A stretch of DNA of 64,000 nucleotides from Streptomyces bathyalis (GCF_015910445.1 NZ_CP048882.1:1736001-1800000), one strand, 5' to 3'; shown: positions 1-10,800, numbered from the stretch's first letter. Notes: a model not told the origin generated them from the sequence alone. A program made the numbers and translations.

Positions 1-493
1 AGACCGCCCATTCCTTGGCCGACTCGGCGTCGGCGTTGGTCGGCAGCCGGTCGGGCGCGTACGGGATGCCGATGGTGGCGCCGCGCGGGATGGGGCTCTC
101 GTCGATGTCCTTGCCGGAGACCTCTATGACCTCGCCCTTGCCCTTGTCCAGGACGAGCCTGGCGGACGCGAAGTTCAGCACCGGGTGGAGCTGCTTGATC
201 TTCTTGCCTGTCTTCGTCTTGTGCGGGAGCACCACATATCGCGTCGTGGAATCGCTGTCGACGATGATGTGCTCTCCGGGCTTGTCCCAACCGGGGGGCG
301 CGCTGGGGGCGATGGCGCCCCAGGCGATGCTTCCGGCGACCAGCACCACGGCCACGACGATGCTGGGCATCATCGCGCGCACGGGACGCGGGGCCTCTTC
401 GTCGGACACTCTCGAATCCGGCTGCAGAAAGGCTGCAAGCGTGCGCTTCCGCGCGAAGGTGTGGGCGCTGAGCTCGTCCCGCCGCGTCGACAT
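1..493 (-). CDS. eccB: Type VII secretion protein EccB, N-terminal part (runs off left edge)
   Basis: EccB is a membrane component of the ESX/type VII secretion machine, with one transmembrane helix and a large extracytoplasmic domain. About 164 N-terminal residues are visible. They open with MSTRRDELSAHTFARKR, a cytoplasmic stretch typical of EccB, followed by one hydrophobic helix at roughly residues 41-62 (MMPSIVVAVVLVAG...). The start of the extracytoplasmic part follows, with a segment reading YVVLPHKTKTGKKIKQLHPV, which resembles the EccB repeat region. The reading frame is open to position 1, so the C-terminus lies outside the window. The start is the ATG at 493. The gene diverges from eccE. 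I recognise the family from the N-terminal motif and the context; the missing C-terminus could not be checked. Confidence 0.88.
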   Translation of the reverse strand, partial: MSTRRDELSAHTFARKRTLAAFLQPDSRVSDEEAPRPVRAMMPSIVVAVVLVAGSIAWGAIAPSAPPGWDKPGEHIIVDSDSTTRYVVLPHKTKTGKKIKQLHPVLNFASARLVLDKGKGEVIEVSGKDIDESPIPRGATIGIPYAPDRLPTNADAESAKEWAV

Positions 494-1029
494 CGGTCCC
501 CGTCTCTTCCGTTCCCGTGCTGATGAAGTAACCGGTGAGGGTGGTCTCTTGGTGCTCCCGGTGGCCACGAGGCGGCTGTCCACGCGCTCCGCGTCGCCGC
601 CCCGGCCCGGTGCCGACCCCCAAGTCCGCCTCCCCCGGCGGCACTACTATGCCGCCCCACGGTGCATGCGCAAACGCCCGGGTGGGGGCAGAGGTCGCGG
701 TATCCGCACAATGCCCTCACGCGCTGCTGCTGTCGGCCGCCTGCGGGACGCACTCGGCGATGAGTATCCTGACGTCCGGCCTGGCATCCGTGGCGATGCG
801 GGCCGGTCCGGCTCCCCGTACGGCACGGGCGCCGGCGTAACGACGGCACAGCAGGGGGCGACCGCAGACGCCGGGACGGCGAAGCGCCGGACCGGAAGAA
901 TCACCGAAGGCATGACGCAGAAAGCGCCTGTCCGGCCCGCACCCGCGTCCGGTGACGCGCACCGCACGCGGAAGCGGCGACTGTGGTCAGCAGCCGTGCA
1001 GATGACACCTCGAAGGGGAATCACGGGGG
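494..1029. other. Divergent intergenic region between eccB and eccE
   Basis: This 536-base gap separates two divergent ESX genes and must hold their control signals. Several frames are open across it on both strands, but none has family resemblance, a good ribosome site or a plausible composition, so I call no gene. A TACTAT on the plus strand (645-650), which reads CATAGT-like on the minus strand, is the only -10-like hexamer I noticed. I found no convincing -35 partner. Confidence 0.5.
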
Positions 1030-2358
1030 ATGACGAGCGCCACCCGCAGCCGGTCCCGGGGCCAGCGCGTCCCGTCTCAGCGGAATGACGGGCAACAGGC
1101 TCCGGCCGCCTCTCCGGCACCCACGACAGCCACGCTCCGGCTGAGCAGCAAGCCCGGCAGTTTCGGTCCGGTGCGGCTGCAGCAGCTGGTTCTGATCGAA
1201 CTCGCGGCCGGACTGGTGCTGGTCGCCGCGTTCGCGTCGCAGAAGTGGCTCCTGGCGCCGGCCGCCGTGCTGGCCGGGCTGCTGACGCTGTTCGCGCTGG
1301 TGCGCCGGCGGCAGCACCCGCTGTCCGAGTGGTACGAGTTGAAGCGTTCGCTGCGGCGGCGCAAACGTGCGGCGAAGTACCCGGTTCCGGCCGGCACCGA
1401 TCCCAGTCTCACGCCGGTCGTCGAGTGCGACGAGGCCGTGCAGACGTCCACGTACGTCACGCGCGAGGACCGCGCGGTCGGCATGGTCGGTGACGGCACG
1501 TTCCTCACGGCGCTGATCGCCGTCGAGGGCAAGGACGCGCCGCTGCGCCCCGGTCGCACGGGCCGCGTCGAGCGCCCCGTGCCCCTCGACGTTCTGCACG
1601 ACGCGCTGACGACGGACGACATCCGGCTGGAGTGCGTGCAGATCGTCCAGCACACCCAGCCGGCTCCGGCGCCGCATCTGCCGGAGCAGTCGGTGGTTGC
1701 GCGTTCGTACGGGACGCTGCAGGAGGCTTCGGGGATCCCGTCGCTCCGGATGACCTGGGTCGCGCTGAAGCTCACGCCCGAGCTGACGCCGGAGGCCATC
1801 GAGGCGCGCGGCGGCGGACTCGGAGGCGCACAGCGTTCGCTGGTGCGCGCCGCGGACCAGCTCGCCAGCCGGCTCGAGGGCGCGGGCTTCAGCGCCTCGG
1901 TGCTCAACGAGACGGAGGTCATCCAGGCGCTGGCCACCTCCACATGCCTCAACCCCCGTGCCAGCAACGCCACCTCGCAGGACGGCCGCCCGGCGCAGCG
2001 GCGCACGGAGGAGTCGGTGCGCGGCTGGCGCTGTGACGACCGCTGGCACACGACGTACTGGATCAGCCGCTGGCCGCAGGTCGGCCCGAACGCCGTGAGC
2101 TCGGCGCACCTCGCGTCGATCCTCACCTCGCTGCGGGTGTTCACCTCCGTGTTCAGCATGACGATCGGCCCGGGCGACGGGCGTTCGGCCTCTATCGCGG
2201 GGCACGTGCGCATCGTCACCCGGAGCGAGAACGACCTGTCCACAGCGCGGCGCGAACTGCAGCGCACGGCGAGCCGGGCGAAGACGGGGCTCGTCCCGCT
2301 GGACCGGGAGCAAGTGCCCGGCGTGCTCGCCACTCTGCCCCTCGGAGGCACCAGCTGA
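1030..2358 (+). CDS. eccE: Type VII secretion protein EccE
   Basis: EccE is a membrane component at the periphery of the ESX secretion complex. The 442-residue product has a charged N-terminus of about 50 residues, then two adjacent hydrophobic segments at about 53-69 and 72-91 (LVLIELAAGLVLVAA and LLAPAAVLAGLLTLFALV). An arginine-rich stretch (RSLRRRKRAAKY) follows, and then a long soluble domain, which is the EccE layout. The start is the ATG at 1030; the AAGGGG at 1014-1019 is its likely ribosome site. The stop overlaps the next start by one base (TGATG), implying translational coupling. Divergence from eccB and the ParA-like gene further on support an ESX locus. The assignment rests on topology and context more than on a signature motif. 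Confidence 0.85.
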   Translation: MTSATRSRSRGQRVPSQRNDGQQAPAASPAPTTATLRLSSKPGSFGPVRLQQLVLIELAAGLVLVAAFASQKWLLAPAAVLAGLLTLFALVRRRQHPLSEWYELKRSLRRRKRAAKYPVPAGTDPSLTPVVECDEAVQTSTYVTREDRAVGMVGDGTFLTALIAVEGKDAPLRPGRTGRVERPVPLDVLHDALTTDDIRLECVQIVQHTQPAPAPHLPEQSVVARSYGTLQEASGIPSLRMTWVALKLTPELTPEAIEARGGGLGGAQRSLVRAADQLASRLEGAGFSASVLNETEVIQALATSTCLNPRASNATSQDGRPAQRRTEESVRGWRCDDRWHTTYWISRWPQVGPNAVSSAHLASILTSLRVFTSVFSMTIGPGDGRSASIAGHVRIVTRSENDLSTARRELQRTASRAKTGLVPLDREQVPGVLATLPLGGTS

Positions 2359-3245
2359 TGTCCACTCCGATGATGCCGAGGCAGACCGGCATGCCCGGTG
2401 CGGGTCTGGGCCGCCAGCAGCCGCAGGGCGGCCTGGGGCAGGACGGCGAACCGGCGCAGCCTCGCCACGTGGCGACCGCGACCGACACCGGGGTCATCCC
2501 GGTCTTCGGCCACGACGAGGGTGCACAGCACGCGGCGGCACGGCCGCGCCGTCCCGGATTCGGGCTGCGCGGGCCGCGCCATCTGCGTCACAGGGTCGCG
2601 GTGGAAGAACTCGCCGCGATAGGCGTCCCGTTGGGCGACGACGGTGTCGTCATCGGCACCGACGCGCACCGGCAGCCCGCCGTTCTCGGGCTGAGCCGCC
2701 GCACGGCCTACGACGTGCTGCTGATCGGCGGTCTGTGGACGGCCCAGGTTCTCGCGCTGCGCGCGGCGGGCACGGGGGCGCGCGTCGCGGTGGAGACGGG
2801 CCGTGCTCATGTGTGGACGGCGCTCGTCAGGGCGGCGGGTGCCGAGCAGCAGTGCATGACGCTGTACGACGTGGGGCATGTGCCCTCGCTCGGTCCGTCC
2901 GTGAGCAGCCCCGTCGTCATCATCCGCGACTGCGGCATGAAGCCGCCGCGCGGGCGGGTGACTTCGGCGCCGTGGCAGTCCGTGGTGACGCTGCTCCCCT
3001 ATCTCAGCCCGGCGGCGCCGCGGCTGCTGCAGACCTCGTCCCTGGTGGGCATCCAGCGGGTCTCCCCGGACGAGGCGGCGCACCTGTCGCGGACGATGCG
3101 GCTGCCTCGCGAGGAGACCGAGGCGCTCTCGACGCTGGGTGACGGCGTGACGCTGTGGTGCACGCGCAAGGACAGGTACTACTCGCTCACGCAGCCGACC
3201 GACGCCGAGACGGGATTGCTCGGCAACCCCCGGCGCCTCGACTGA
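2358..3245 (+). CDS. ESX-locus protein coupled to EccE, function unknown
   Basis: A 295-residue soluble protein whose ATG overlaps the eccE stop, so it is made together with EccE. I see no signal peptide or transmembrane helix. The first 70 residues are low-complexity (Gly/Gln/Pro/Arg-rich). The rest, beginning RHRVAVEELAAIGVPLGDDG, looks like a compact alpha/beta domain with a phrase YDVLLIGGLWTAQVLALRAAG that resembles a nucleotide-binding-type strand-loop-helix but carries no Walker motif. It may be a Streptomyces-specific partner or a split-off C-terminal part of EccE. I know homologues only as hypothetical proteins in actinomycete ESX loci. The gene is followed directly by a strong hairpin, so eccE and this gene form a two-gene unit. 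Confidence 0.7.
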   Translation: MSTPMMPRQTGMPGAGLGRQQPQGGLGQDGEPAQPRHVATATDTGVIPVFGHDEGAQHAAARPRRPGFGLRGPRHLRHRVAVEELAAIGVPLGDDGVVIGTDAHRQPAVLGLSRRTAYDVLLIGGLWTAQVLALRAAGTGARVAVETGRAHVWTALVRAAGAEQQCMTLYDVGHVPSLGPSVSSPVVIIRDCGMKPPRGRVTSAPWQSVVTLLPYLSPAAPRLLQTSSLVGIQRVSPDEAAHLSRTMRLPREETEALSTLGDGVTLWCTRKDRYYSLTQPTDAETGLLGNPRRLD

Positions 3246-3263
3246 CGCCGCGGCGATGTGACC

Positions 3264-3313
3264 GTGTCCGGCGGGACGAGGCAGGCGGATCCTGCCCGAA
3301 TCCCGCCGGACAC
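3264..3313 (+). terminator. Hairpin terminator after the eccE unit
   Basis: A perfect 13-base inverted repeat (3264-3276 with 3301-3313) encloses a smaller hairpin, GGCAGG-CGGAT-CCTGCC. It starts 18 bases after the stop of the preceding gene. There is no strong U-tract, as is common for Streptomyces terminators. Confidence 0.75.
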
Positions 3314-3630
3314 CGGCCGGTACGGAGCTGTTCGGCAATTGCTCATTCGGCCCGGATCTGCTGACACTCGTCATCCGCTCCGTCCCCCTCACGACAACGC
3401 ACCTGGGTACAGGACGGACAGCGGCCATGAATCGGCGGAAAGTTGACCGCCGGGCGGTGCGCTCCGAGACTGGACCGAGACCTTCGACTGGTTGAGTCGG
3501 GTCGTGTCGAACAGAAGTGGCCCCGGGCACCGAGCGCCAACGGGGCCACAGTGCCGTGCCTTGAGCCGTCGAGATTAGGCTGGGCCACTGCGCAACAAAC
3601 GGGGTGTGCGACCACACAGCAGGAGGCATT
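3314..3630 (+). promoter_or_regulatory. Leader region of the EspI-like gene with a -10 candidate and a hairpin
   Basis: No gene is supported here. TAGGCT at 3576-3581 is a good Streptomyces housekeeping-type -10, about 50 bases before the GTG start at 3631. The -35 is not convincing. A perfect 9-base inverted repeat, GTGGCCCCG at 3517-3525 with CGGGGCCAC at 3541-3549, lies just upstream of it and could be a regulatory stem. AGGAGG at 3621-3626 is the ribosome site for the next gene. Confidence 0.45.
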
Positions 3631-6600
3631 GTGAGCAGCGATCGGGACGAGATCCGCTGGGGCAGGACGGGGCCCGATACCGATCGAGCCGACGCGGATT
3701 CAGCGCCCGAGAACGACACGGAGTCGACGGGGCAGTTCACCATCGACTACACGCCTCCTGCCTGGTACACGCAGGACGCCGACAGCGCCGCGGCCCCCAA
3801 CACCCCCGGCGTGGGCGACAATCCGAGCGGTCCGACGACGCCGCCCCCGTTCCAGGTGCCGGGGCCGCCGCAGCCGCTGCCGGGTCCGCCGCAGGAGCAG
3901 CCTCCCGGCCCGGGCCCGTTCGTTCCGGAACCGCCGCAGAACTTGCCTCCTCAGCCCACGCAGTTCACGCAGTCGCCGCCTGCCGGCGATCCCTCCGGCG
4001 GGGACCCGCGGAACACATCCACCGGGAACCACCCCTCCCCCGCGCCCGCCGACGACACGCAGGTGTTCCCGTCGCTGCGGCAGTGGGAGCCGCAGAACCA
4101 GCAAGGGGGCCAGGACCAGCAGGAACAGGGGCCCCGCACCGGAGAATTCGGGGAGCCGCAGGGCGACTCGGGGCAGCGGTCCGACCGGAGCGACGGCGCC
4201 GCCACCACGCCCGAGCGGGCGGATGACGCGGGTGCCACGGCGTCGGAGACGCCTGCCGTGTCCCCCCCGTCGTTCCCGTCCTTCCCCTCCGTTCCGGAAC
4301 CCGCCGCCGGCAGCTCTGCCGGTACGGAGAGTTCGGAAGGCTCGGCGCCGACCGGTCCACACGACGACGAGCAGCCGTCGGTGACTGACGACGCGGCCTA
4401 TGTCGACGCCGCATACGCCGCCGACGACGCAGCGCAGCGGGAGTCCGACGGCTCCGGTGCGGACAGTGCCGCGAGCGATGCCGGGGCTCCTCCCGTCGGC
4501 GACACCGCGTCGGACGATCGCGGGACGGACGATGATGCGGGGGACGGGCCCGGGAGGCCGAAGACGTCGGACCCGGCAGGTCCCGCCGTCGCCGACGACA
4601 CGGCCGCGGGCGCCACCGGCGCCGATCCCAGGGTCGGGGAAAGCCCGAGCTCCGAGGCGACGCCGCTCCCCCAGCAGAGCACCCCTTGGACGCCGCAGGG
4701 CAGCGGCAGCGGTGACGCGGCGCAGTCCGGCGAACTGCCGCCGCTCCCGCCGGACTTCCAGCCGGCCGCGTCGGGATCCGACGCGTCTCCGGTTGCGGGA
4801 AATCCGCCACCCGTTCCCTCGGCCCCCGCGCAGGAGACTCCTGCTCCGGGTACACCTGCGGCCGCGCAGTTCCCGCAGCAGGGGGGCTACGGCTACCCGC
4901 AGCAGCAGGCGGCACAGCAGCAGTCCGGTTACGGCTACCCCCAGCAGGGACAGGCGCAGCCTCAGCCCTCGCAGCAGCAGCCCGCGCCCAACCCGCAGAC
5001 GCCGCAGCCCGGTTACGGCTACCCCCAGCCCGGACAGCAGCACCAGCCCGGCCAGCAGCAGCCGGGCGAGATGCCGCCCGCGGCGGGCACCGGACAGGCA
5101 GCGCAGGCCGGGTACGGGTACCCGCAACAGGCGCAGCCGCAACCGCAGCAGGCGCAGCCCGCGCAGCAGCAGGCGGCCAACCCCCAGGCGCCGCAGCCGG
5201 GTTACGGCTACCCCCAGCCCGGACAGCAGCAACAGCCCGGCCAGCAGCAGCCGCAGGGCTACGGCTATCCCCAACCCGGGCAGCCCCAGCCGCAGCAGGC
5301 GCAGCCACCTCAGCAGCAGCCGCAGCAGCAGCCCGCGCCCAACCCGCAGACACCGCAGCCCGGTTACGGCTACCCCCAGCCCGGACAGCAGCAACAGCCC
5401 GGCCAGCAGCAGCCGCAGGGCTACGGGTATCCCCCGGCCTGGCAGTCCGGTCAGCCGGCACAGCACGACCAGCCGCCGTACCAGGCCTACCAGCCACCGC
5501 AGCAGCCCGGTCCTGCCGGGCCGGGCGCCCCGCAGGGCCCACAGCCCGGTACCGGTGACCCCGGTGCCATGGCACCCGGGCAGTCTCCGGCCGATGACGC
5601 GCGGCGCCAGGGTCAGGGCGGCAATCCGCTCGGCTACACGGCCGCGGTCGAGCTCTCCTCGGACCGTCTGGTCAACAACCGGAAGAAGCCGCGTTCCCAG
5701 AATCCTGCCCTCGGCAGCAAGTTCCGCCTGGGCGGCAAGAAGGAGGAGGCCGAGCGGGAGCGCAAGCTGAGCCTCATCCGTACGCCGGTGCTGTCCTGCT
5801 ACCGCATCGCCGTCATCAGCCTCAAGGGCGGCGTGGGCAAGACGACGACCACGACGGCGCTCGGCTCGACGCTGGCGACGGAGCGGCAGGACAAGGTCAT
5901 CGCGATCGACGCGAATCCGGACGCGGGCACCCTGGGCCGCCGTGTGCGGCGTGAGACGGGCGCGACCATCCGTGACCTGGTGACGGCGATCCCGTACGTC
6001 AACAGCTACATGGACATCCGCCGCTTCACCTCGCAGGCGGCGTCGGGCCTGGAGATCCTGGCGAACGACGTGGACCCGGCCGTGTCCACCACGTTCAACG
6101 ACGAGGACTACCGGCGCGTCATCGACATCCTCGGCAGGCAGTACCCGATCATCCTCACCGATTCGGGCACGGGTCTGCTCTACTCGGCGATGCGCGGAGT
6201 GCTCGACCTCGCCGACCAGTTGGTCATCATCTCCACCCCGTCCGTGGACGGCGCGAGCAGCGCGAGCACCACGCTGGACTGGCTCTCGGCGCACGGCTAC
6301 GGAGACCTGGTGCAGCGGGGCATCACGGTGATCTCCGGTGTCCGCGAGACCGGAAAGATGATCAAGGTCGAGGACATCGTGGCGCACTTCCAGACGCGCT
6401 GCCGCGGCGTGGTGACCATTCCCTTCGACGAACACCTCTCCGCGGGCGCCGAGTTGGACCTGGACATGATGCGCCCCAAGACCCGTGAGGCGTACTTCAA
6501 CCTCTCGGCCCTCATCGCGGAGGACTTCGCGCGCCAGCAGCAGGAACAGGGCCTGTGGTCGGGCAACGGCGGCAACCCGCCCGCGCAGATGCCACCGCCG

Positions 6601-6750
6601 CTGCCCGGCCAGCAGGGTCAGCCCCCGCAGCAGGCGTACGGTCAGCAGCCGCCCTTCCCGCAGCAGCAACAGCCGGGGCAGCAGCCGTATCCGCAGCAAG
6701 GCGGTGGCTGGCCGCAGCAGCCTCCCGGTCAGGTGCCGCCTCAGCGTTAG
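3631..6750 (+). CDS. EspI/ParA-like ATPase of the ESX locus with long Pro/Gln-rich N-terminus
   Basis: The product is 1039 residues from the GTG at 3631, chosen because AGGAGG sits four bases before it; an upstream in-frame ATG at 3604 lacks such a site. Residues 1 to about 640 are disordered: acidic and Pro-rich first, then rich in Gly-Tyr-Pro-Gln repeats. The C-terminal third is a ParA/MinD-type ATPase with a deviant Walker A, KGGVGKTT at about residue 732, then [14 protein letters not shown] and a LTDSGTGLL segment matching the following ParA motifs. A second Gln/Pro-rich tail follows. The same layout (Pro-rich arm plus ParA-like ATPase) is known for mycobacterial EspI (Rv3876), reported to modulate ESX-1 secretion. 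A role as a secretion regulator or positioning ATPase is inferred. A convergent hairpin follows. Confidence 0.85.
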   Translation: MSSDRDEIRWGRTGPDTDRADADSAPENDTESTGQFTIDYTPPAWYTQDADSAAAPNTPGVGDNPSGPTTPPPFQVPGPPQPLPGPPQEQPPGPGPFVPEPPQNLPPQPTQFTQSPPAGDPSGGDPRNTSTGNHPSPAPADDTQVFPSLRQWEPQNQQGGQDQQEQGPRTGEFGEPQGDSGQRSDRSDGAATTPERADDAGATASETPAVSPPSFPSFPSVPEPAAGSSAGTESSEGSAPTGPHDDEQPSVTDDAAYVDAAYAADDAAQRESDGSGADSAASDAGAPPVGDTASDDRGTDDDAGDGPGRPKTSDPAGPAVADDTAAGATGADPRVGESPSSEATPLPQQSTPWTPQGSGSGDAAQSGELPPLPPDFQPAASGSDASPVAGNPPPVPSAPAQETPAPGTPAAAQFPQQGGYGYPQQQAAQQQSGYGYPQQGQAQPQPSQQQPAPNPQTPQPGYGYPQPGQQHQPGQQQPGEMPPAAGTGQAAQAGYGYPQQAQPQPQQAQPAQQQAANPQAPQPGYGYPQPGQQQQPGQQQPQGYGYPQPGQPQPQQAQPPQQQPQQQPAPNPQTPQPGYGYPQPGQQQQPGQQQPQGYGYPPAWQSGQPAQHDQPPYQAYQPPQQPGPAGPGAPQGPQPGTGDPGAMAPGQSPADDARRQGQGGNPLGYTAAVELSSDRLVNNRKKPRSQNPALGSKFRLGGKKEEAERERKLSLIRTPVLSCYRIAVISLKGGVGKTTTTTALGSTLATERQDKVIAIDANPDAGTLGRRVRRETGATIRDLVTAIPYVNSYMDIRRFTSQAASGLEILANDVDPAVSTTFNDEDYRRVIDILGRQYPIILTDSGTGLLYSAMRGVLDLADQLVIISTPSVDGASSASTTLDWLSAHGYGDLVQRGITVISGVRETGKMIKVEDIVAHFQTRCRGVVTIPFDEHLSAGAELDLDMMRPKTREAYFNLSALIAEDFARQQQEQGLWSGNGGNPPAQMPPPLPGQQGQPPQQAYGQQPPFPQQQQPGQQPYPQQGGGWPQQPPGQVPPQR
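4978..5440 (+). repeat. Near-identical in-gene repeats coding for Gly-Tyr-Pro-Gln blocks
   Basis: Three copies of a unit of about 90-100 bases begin near 4978, 5179 and 5331. Each encodes [13 protein letters not shown] followed by QPGQQQP, and they differ by only a few bases, so they look like recent internal duplications rather than codon-biased convergence. The units stay in frame with the surrounding gene. Confidence 0.8.
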
Positions 6751-6775
6751 CGAAACGCGGCAGGACGATCACAAG

Positions 6776-6805
6776 GCCGGTCCGGGGGATCACCCCTGGA
6801 CCGGC
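6776..6805. terminator. Shared terminator between the EspI-like gene and ribF
   Basis: An inverted repeat (6776-6788 with 6793-6805, one mismatch in 13) with a four-base loop lies between convergent genes and is followed on the plus strand by a T-rich GTCGTTCTT. It can serve both strands. Confidence 0.75.
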
Positions 6806-6848
6806 GTCGTTCTTGTGCCTGCGACGTGTCCTGGGACGCCCGGCCGCG

Positions 6849-7844
6849 TCAGGCCGTCCCGGCCTCCCCCGCCCCTGCCACATCCGCGTCCACGTCGGCC
6901 TCGGCCCGCGCCACCAGCACGCGGCACCGCTCGACGTCCTCCGCCATCCGCGCCATGAGGGCGTCCAGGGTGTCGAACTTCTCCTGGCCGCGGATGTACT
7001 CCAGGAGGTCGACGGAGACATGCTTGCCGTACAGGTCCAGATCGACGCGGTCGATCGCGTACGCCTCGACGGTTCGCTCCGTGCCGTCGAACTGCGGGTT
7101 CGTGCCGACGGAGATGGCCGCGGGCATCCGCTCACCGTCGGCGTTCAGCCACCCCGCGTAGACCCCGTCGGCGGGCACCGCCGTGTGCGGGACGGTCTCC
7201 ACGTTGGCCGTGGGATAGCCCAGTTGACGGCCGCGCTGCGCGCCGCGCACGACCACGCCCTCGACGCGGTGCGGCCTGCCCAGCACCTCGGCGGCCCCGT
7301 CCACGTCCCCTTCGGCGACCAGGCGCCGCACCAGGGTCGAGGAGAAGGGCTCTCCGCCGCCGGCCGAGCCGCGTTCGTAGAGATCGACGACGACGACCTC
7401 GTAGTCGTAGGTCCCGCCCAGCTCGGTGAGGAAGGCGACGTCACCCGCGGCCTTGTGGCCGAAACGGAAGTTCGGGCCCTCGACCACGCTGACCGCGTGC
7501 AGCTTGTCGACCAGCACCTTCGCCACGAAGTCCGCCGGCGTGAGCTTCGAGAACTCGGCGGTGAAGGGCAGCACGAGTACGGCGTCCACGCCGAGCTGCG
7601 CCATGATCTCGGCACGCCTCGGGTGCGGCGCGAGCAGCGGCGGGTGGCTTCCGGGGCGCACGACCTCGCTCGGATGCGGGTCGAAGGTGACGACGACGGC
7701 GGGCACTCCCAGTTCGCGGGCGCGTGCCACCGTCCTGTTGATGATCAGCTGGTGCCCGCGGTGCACCCCGTCGTACGAGCCGATGGTGACGACGCTGCGC
7801 CCCCAGCCCTCCGGGATGTCCTCCAAGCCACGCCAGCGTTGCAC
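6849..7844 (-). CDS. ribF: Bifunctional riboflavin kinase / FAD synthetase
   Basis: RibF phosphorylates riboflavin to FMN and adenylylates FMN to FAD in the cytoplasm. The 331-residue product has the usual prokaryotic length. The N-terminal nucleotidyltransferase domain shows GSYDGVHRGHQ at residues 22-32, with the HxGH motif at 28-31, and GPNFRFGHKAAGD further on. The C-terminal kinase domain has RQLGYPTANVE, carrying the conserved PTAN. The start is the GTG at 7844, with a GAGGAG/AGGGAC ribosome site upstream. In many actinomycetes ribF closely follows truB. Here about 8.6 kb of other genes separate the two. Confidence 0.95.
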   Translation of the reverse strand: MQRWRGLEDIPEGWGRSVVTIGSYDGVHRGHQLIINRTVARARELGVPAVVVTFDPHPSEVVRPGSHPPLLAPHPRRAEIMAQLGVDAVLVLPFTAEFSKLTPADFVAKVLVDKLHAVSVVEGPNFRFGHKAAGDVAFLTELGGTYDYEVVVVDLYERGSAGGGEPFSSTLVRRLVAEGDVDGAAEVLGRPHRVEGVVVRGAQRGRQLGYPTANVETVPHTAVPADGVYAGWLNADGERMPAAISVGTNPQFDGTERTVEAYAIDRVDLDLYGKHVSVDLLEYIRGQEKFDTLDALMARMAEDVERCRVLVARAEADVDADVAGAGEAGTA

Positions 7845-7899
7845 GTCCCTGCTCCTCGCCGATGCCGATGGTTCCGCCGGTCCAAGGGTGCCATGGTGC

Positions 7900-10800
7900 T
7901 CAGCGGCTCACGCACGGGACCCGCGCCTGAGGAGGGCCTCCCAGGGGGCGGCCGCCGCCCGGCGCACCTGCGGGGCCGGGCCCGGTCTTCGGCGTCTGCG
8001 GCTGCGCCGGTGGCTGTGCTTCCGGACCGCGCTCGGCTGTTTCTCCTGTTACGTGGCTTTCGACCCCCGTCGCGTTCCTCGTCCGGCGCGGCGCGGCTTC
8101 CAGTGCCGCCTCCAGGACGGCCGGGTCGCGCTCCCCGAGGAGCAGGACACCCAGCAGCTCCTCGGTCACCGGCCCGCCGAGGCTGCGGAGGGCCCGCGCC
8201 AGGCCGGCTCTGAGGGGCGCGCAGGGTGTCCGCTGCAGCGCGTCGATCAGCATCTGGATTCCCTCGCAGCCCTGCGGGCGGTGCGCGAGCCGGCCGCGTA
8301 CGAACGCGGCCAGTGCTTCCCCGGCCGTCTCCGGGCGCATCTCGGCGTGGTGACGCGTCACCTCCGCGGTCGGTACGGCGAGATCCGCGGCGCGTACGGC
8401 GGCCAGCACTTCGGCGAGGTGGTGCGCTCCGCCGCCGGGCTGTTCGCACAGGCGGGCCTTGAACGCGGCGAGCGCGGGTGCGGGCCGGTCGGAGAGCTCG
8501 GCGACGAGCGCATCCGCCAGCTCGGCCGATCCGGTCGTGGCGAGGAGGCCGACGGCTGCATCGAGGTGGCGGTCCCGCTCGGCGGATGCGTCCGGGGCGC
8601 CGGCGTCCGCGCCGGCGGCCCCGGATGTGCCGTGGGGCAGTCGCAGCAGCATCGCCAGTGCCGCCGGACCGTGCAGGGAGGAACCGCCGGGGATGCGCAG
8701 CAGGGCGCGCGCGGCACGCCGCAGATGCTCGCGGTCGGCGCCCGACCGCACATGCCGCGCCATGAGCGGCCCGTACTCGGCGGCCGCGATCTGCCGCAGC
8801 GTCCTGTCGTCGTGTGCCCAGCGTTCGACGGCGCGGCACAGCGCGGAGGGTTCCTCCTGGGCGAGCTCGCCGAGGAGCTCGTCGGCGCGCGGATGGCAGG
8901 CATCTGTCAGGAGGTCGAGCGTCATGTCAGTGGCCTGCCGGCGGTGTGTGTACAGCAGGGCCTGCGCGGCAGACGCGACCGTGGGCCGGGGCATCTCGCC
9001 GTCGCCGTGGCTGCCGGCGTCCGCGGACTCGGCGAGCCTGCGCCGGTCGGTGAACCAGCCGCACAGCAGGGGCTGTACGGCGTGCGGTTCCGCGGCCAGC
9101 AACTCGCCGACGACATGAAGGTACCGCTCCTCCCCCTTGTCCCCCGTCCCCGAATGCGGAGCGTCGGCGGGCAGCAGAAGGCGCAGCAACCCGATCCGCT
9201 GAGCGGTCGGCAGGGCGAGCCGCCGCCAGAACGACGGGCCGAACACGCCCGCGCCGTCGCGTCCTTCGGCGACGAAGTGCTCCGCGAGCCCGCGCAGGAG
9301 GCCGTAGTACGGGCGGGCGTCCGGCACCCGCAGCAGCGTCTCCCGCAGCAGCCGGCCCGCCCACCACACGGCTTCGCCCTCCTCGTCCGAGGAGACCGCG
9401 TCGGCAAGCGGCCGCAACCGCCTCTCCAGAGCGTTCGCGCCCTCGACTCGGTCGCACAGGACGAGCGCGTGCACGATCCGGCCGATCCTGTGCCTGGGAA
9501 CGAGCGCCGCTCCGTGGGGCCTGTCACCGGACCGCCGCCTGTGCACGAGCGTCTCCAGCGCGGCGTCGACGTCCAGGTGCCGGCCCTGCAGCCATTCGCC
9601 GAACTCCTCGTCGGCGAAGCGGAATTCCTCGCCCACGGCTTCCAGGACGCCGTCCCTGAGCACCGCCTCCGCCCAGCCGGCCGAGGTGGGGAAGATCTCC
9701 TCGAAGTCGCCCCGGCTCAGGGCGCCCTGACCGGTTCCGAGGCCGCGCCGCGCGGCCTGGTGCAGCGCACCTGCCGTACGGGCCGCCAGCCGCCGCACCG
9801 CACCGGCGGATCCCCCGGGGGAGAGCGTGCGCGCGATCCGCAGGGCTACGAGGGCGAGGTACGCGGAGAAGATGCCGTCCCGGGTCGGGGGTGCGGGACG
9901 CGAGCCCCCGCACGCGTCGAGGTCCCCGCCCCCTTGATCGGCGGGCCCGGGCTCCTGAGCGGCGCGGATCTCCCCCAGCATGCGCAGGGCCAGCGGATGT
10001 CCGGCGTCCGCAGGGGCGAGGTCTCCGGGGCCCAGTCCGTACAGCTCACGCGCCGATGCGGCTTGCGGGGCGGACAGGTCACCGAGCCGTACGCACGGGG
10101 GCGCATCGCCCCGGCCGGGCTGGTCGCCGGTTCCGAAGAGCATGTCGCCGGGGAGCAACTCCCCGAGTTCCGCCCACTGTTCAGGTCCGCAGGCGATCAG
10201 CATCCTCGCGCCCGCGGCACGGAGCCAGCTCGACGTGCCCGTCGCCCAGCGGCGCAGATCCCGTGCGAGGCCGGCGGGCATCTCCTCCGGCCCGTCCAGC
10301 AGCACCAGCAGCGGCCGCCGCGCATCCCGCGCCAGCCGTGCGACGACATCCGCACCGGAGGCGGCAGTGCCGCCCATGGCGGCCCCGTGCCGTTCCGCCG
10401 CCGGGCCCAGCACCCGCCCCAGCGCCTCCCGCACGCTGCCGTCGCCCTCGCGCGGGTGCGCGCCGCGCAGCCAGACCGTGGGTGCGGGCGCCGCGTCGCC
10501 GGCTCTTGCGGCTGCGAGCGCGGCGAGTTCAGTCGTACGTCCTGAGCCGGCACGCCCGACCAGAGCCGTCACGGATGCGCCGCTCTCGCTGAACTCGCGC
10601 AGGACCCGGGCGACTTCGGGACGGTCGATGCGCCGGGGCGCGCAGGCCGTGCCACTCCCCGCCATGGCGCTCCCCCGCAGGCCGGGTGGCACGGTCGCCG
10701 CGGTCAGCCGCAGCGCACCGGCGAGATTGAGGTCCGGCCCGTATCCGGGAACCGTCGCACCGTTGTGGGAGAGCAGCGCCCCCAACTGCCCTTCCGCTTC

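Noticed and set aside
494..1029. Possible small genes between eccB and eccE
   Set aside because: Several overlapping open frames exist on both strands, but none has a ribosome site, family match or consistent composition; the gap is better explained as a divergent promoter.
4978..5440. Regular repeats that might suggest a CRISPR or satellite
   Set aside because: They are in frame, code for GYGYPQ blocks, vary in spacing and have no unique spacers.
7426..10545. Long open frame on the plus strand opposite the protease/P-loop gene
   Set aside because: It is the mirror of a high-GC coding sequence; its product is Arg/Gly/Pro-rich without any family motif, while the minus strand encodes a protein with a complete protease triad.
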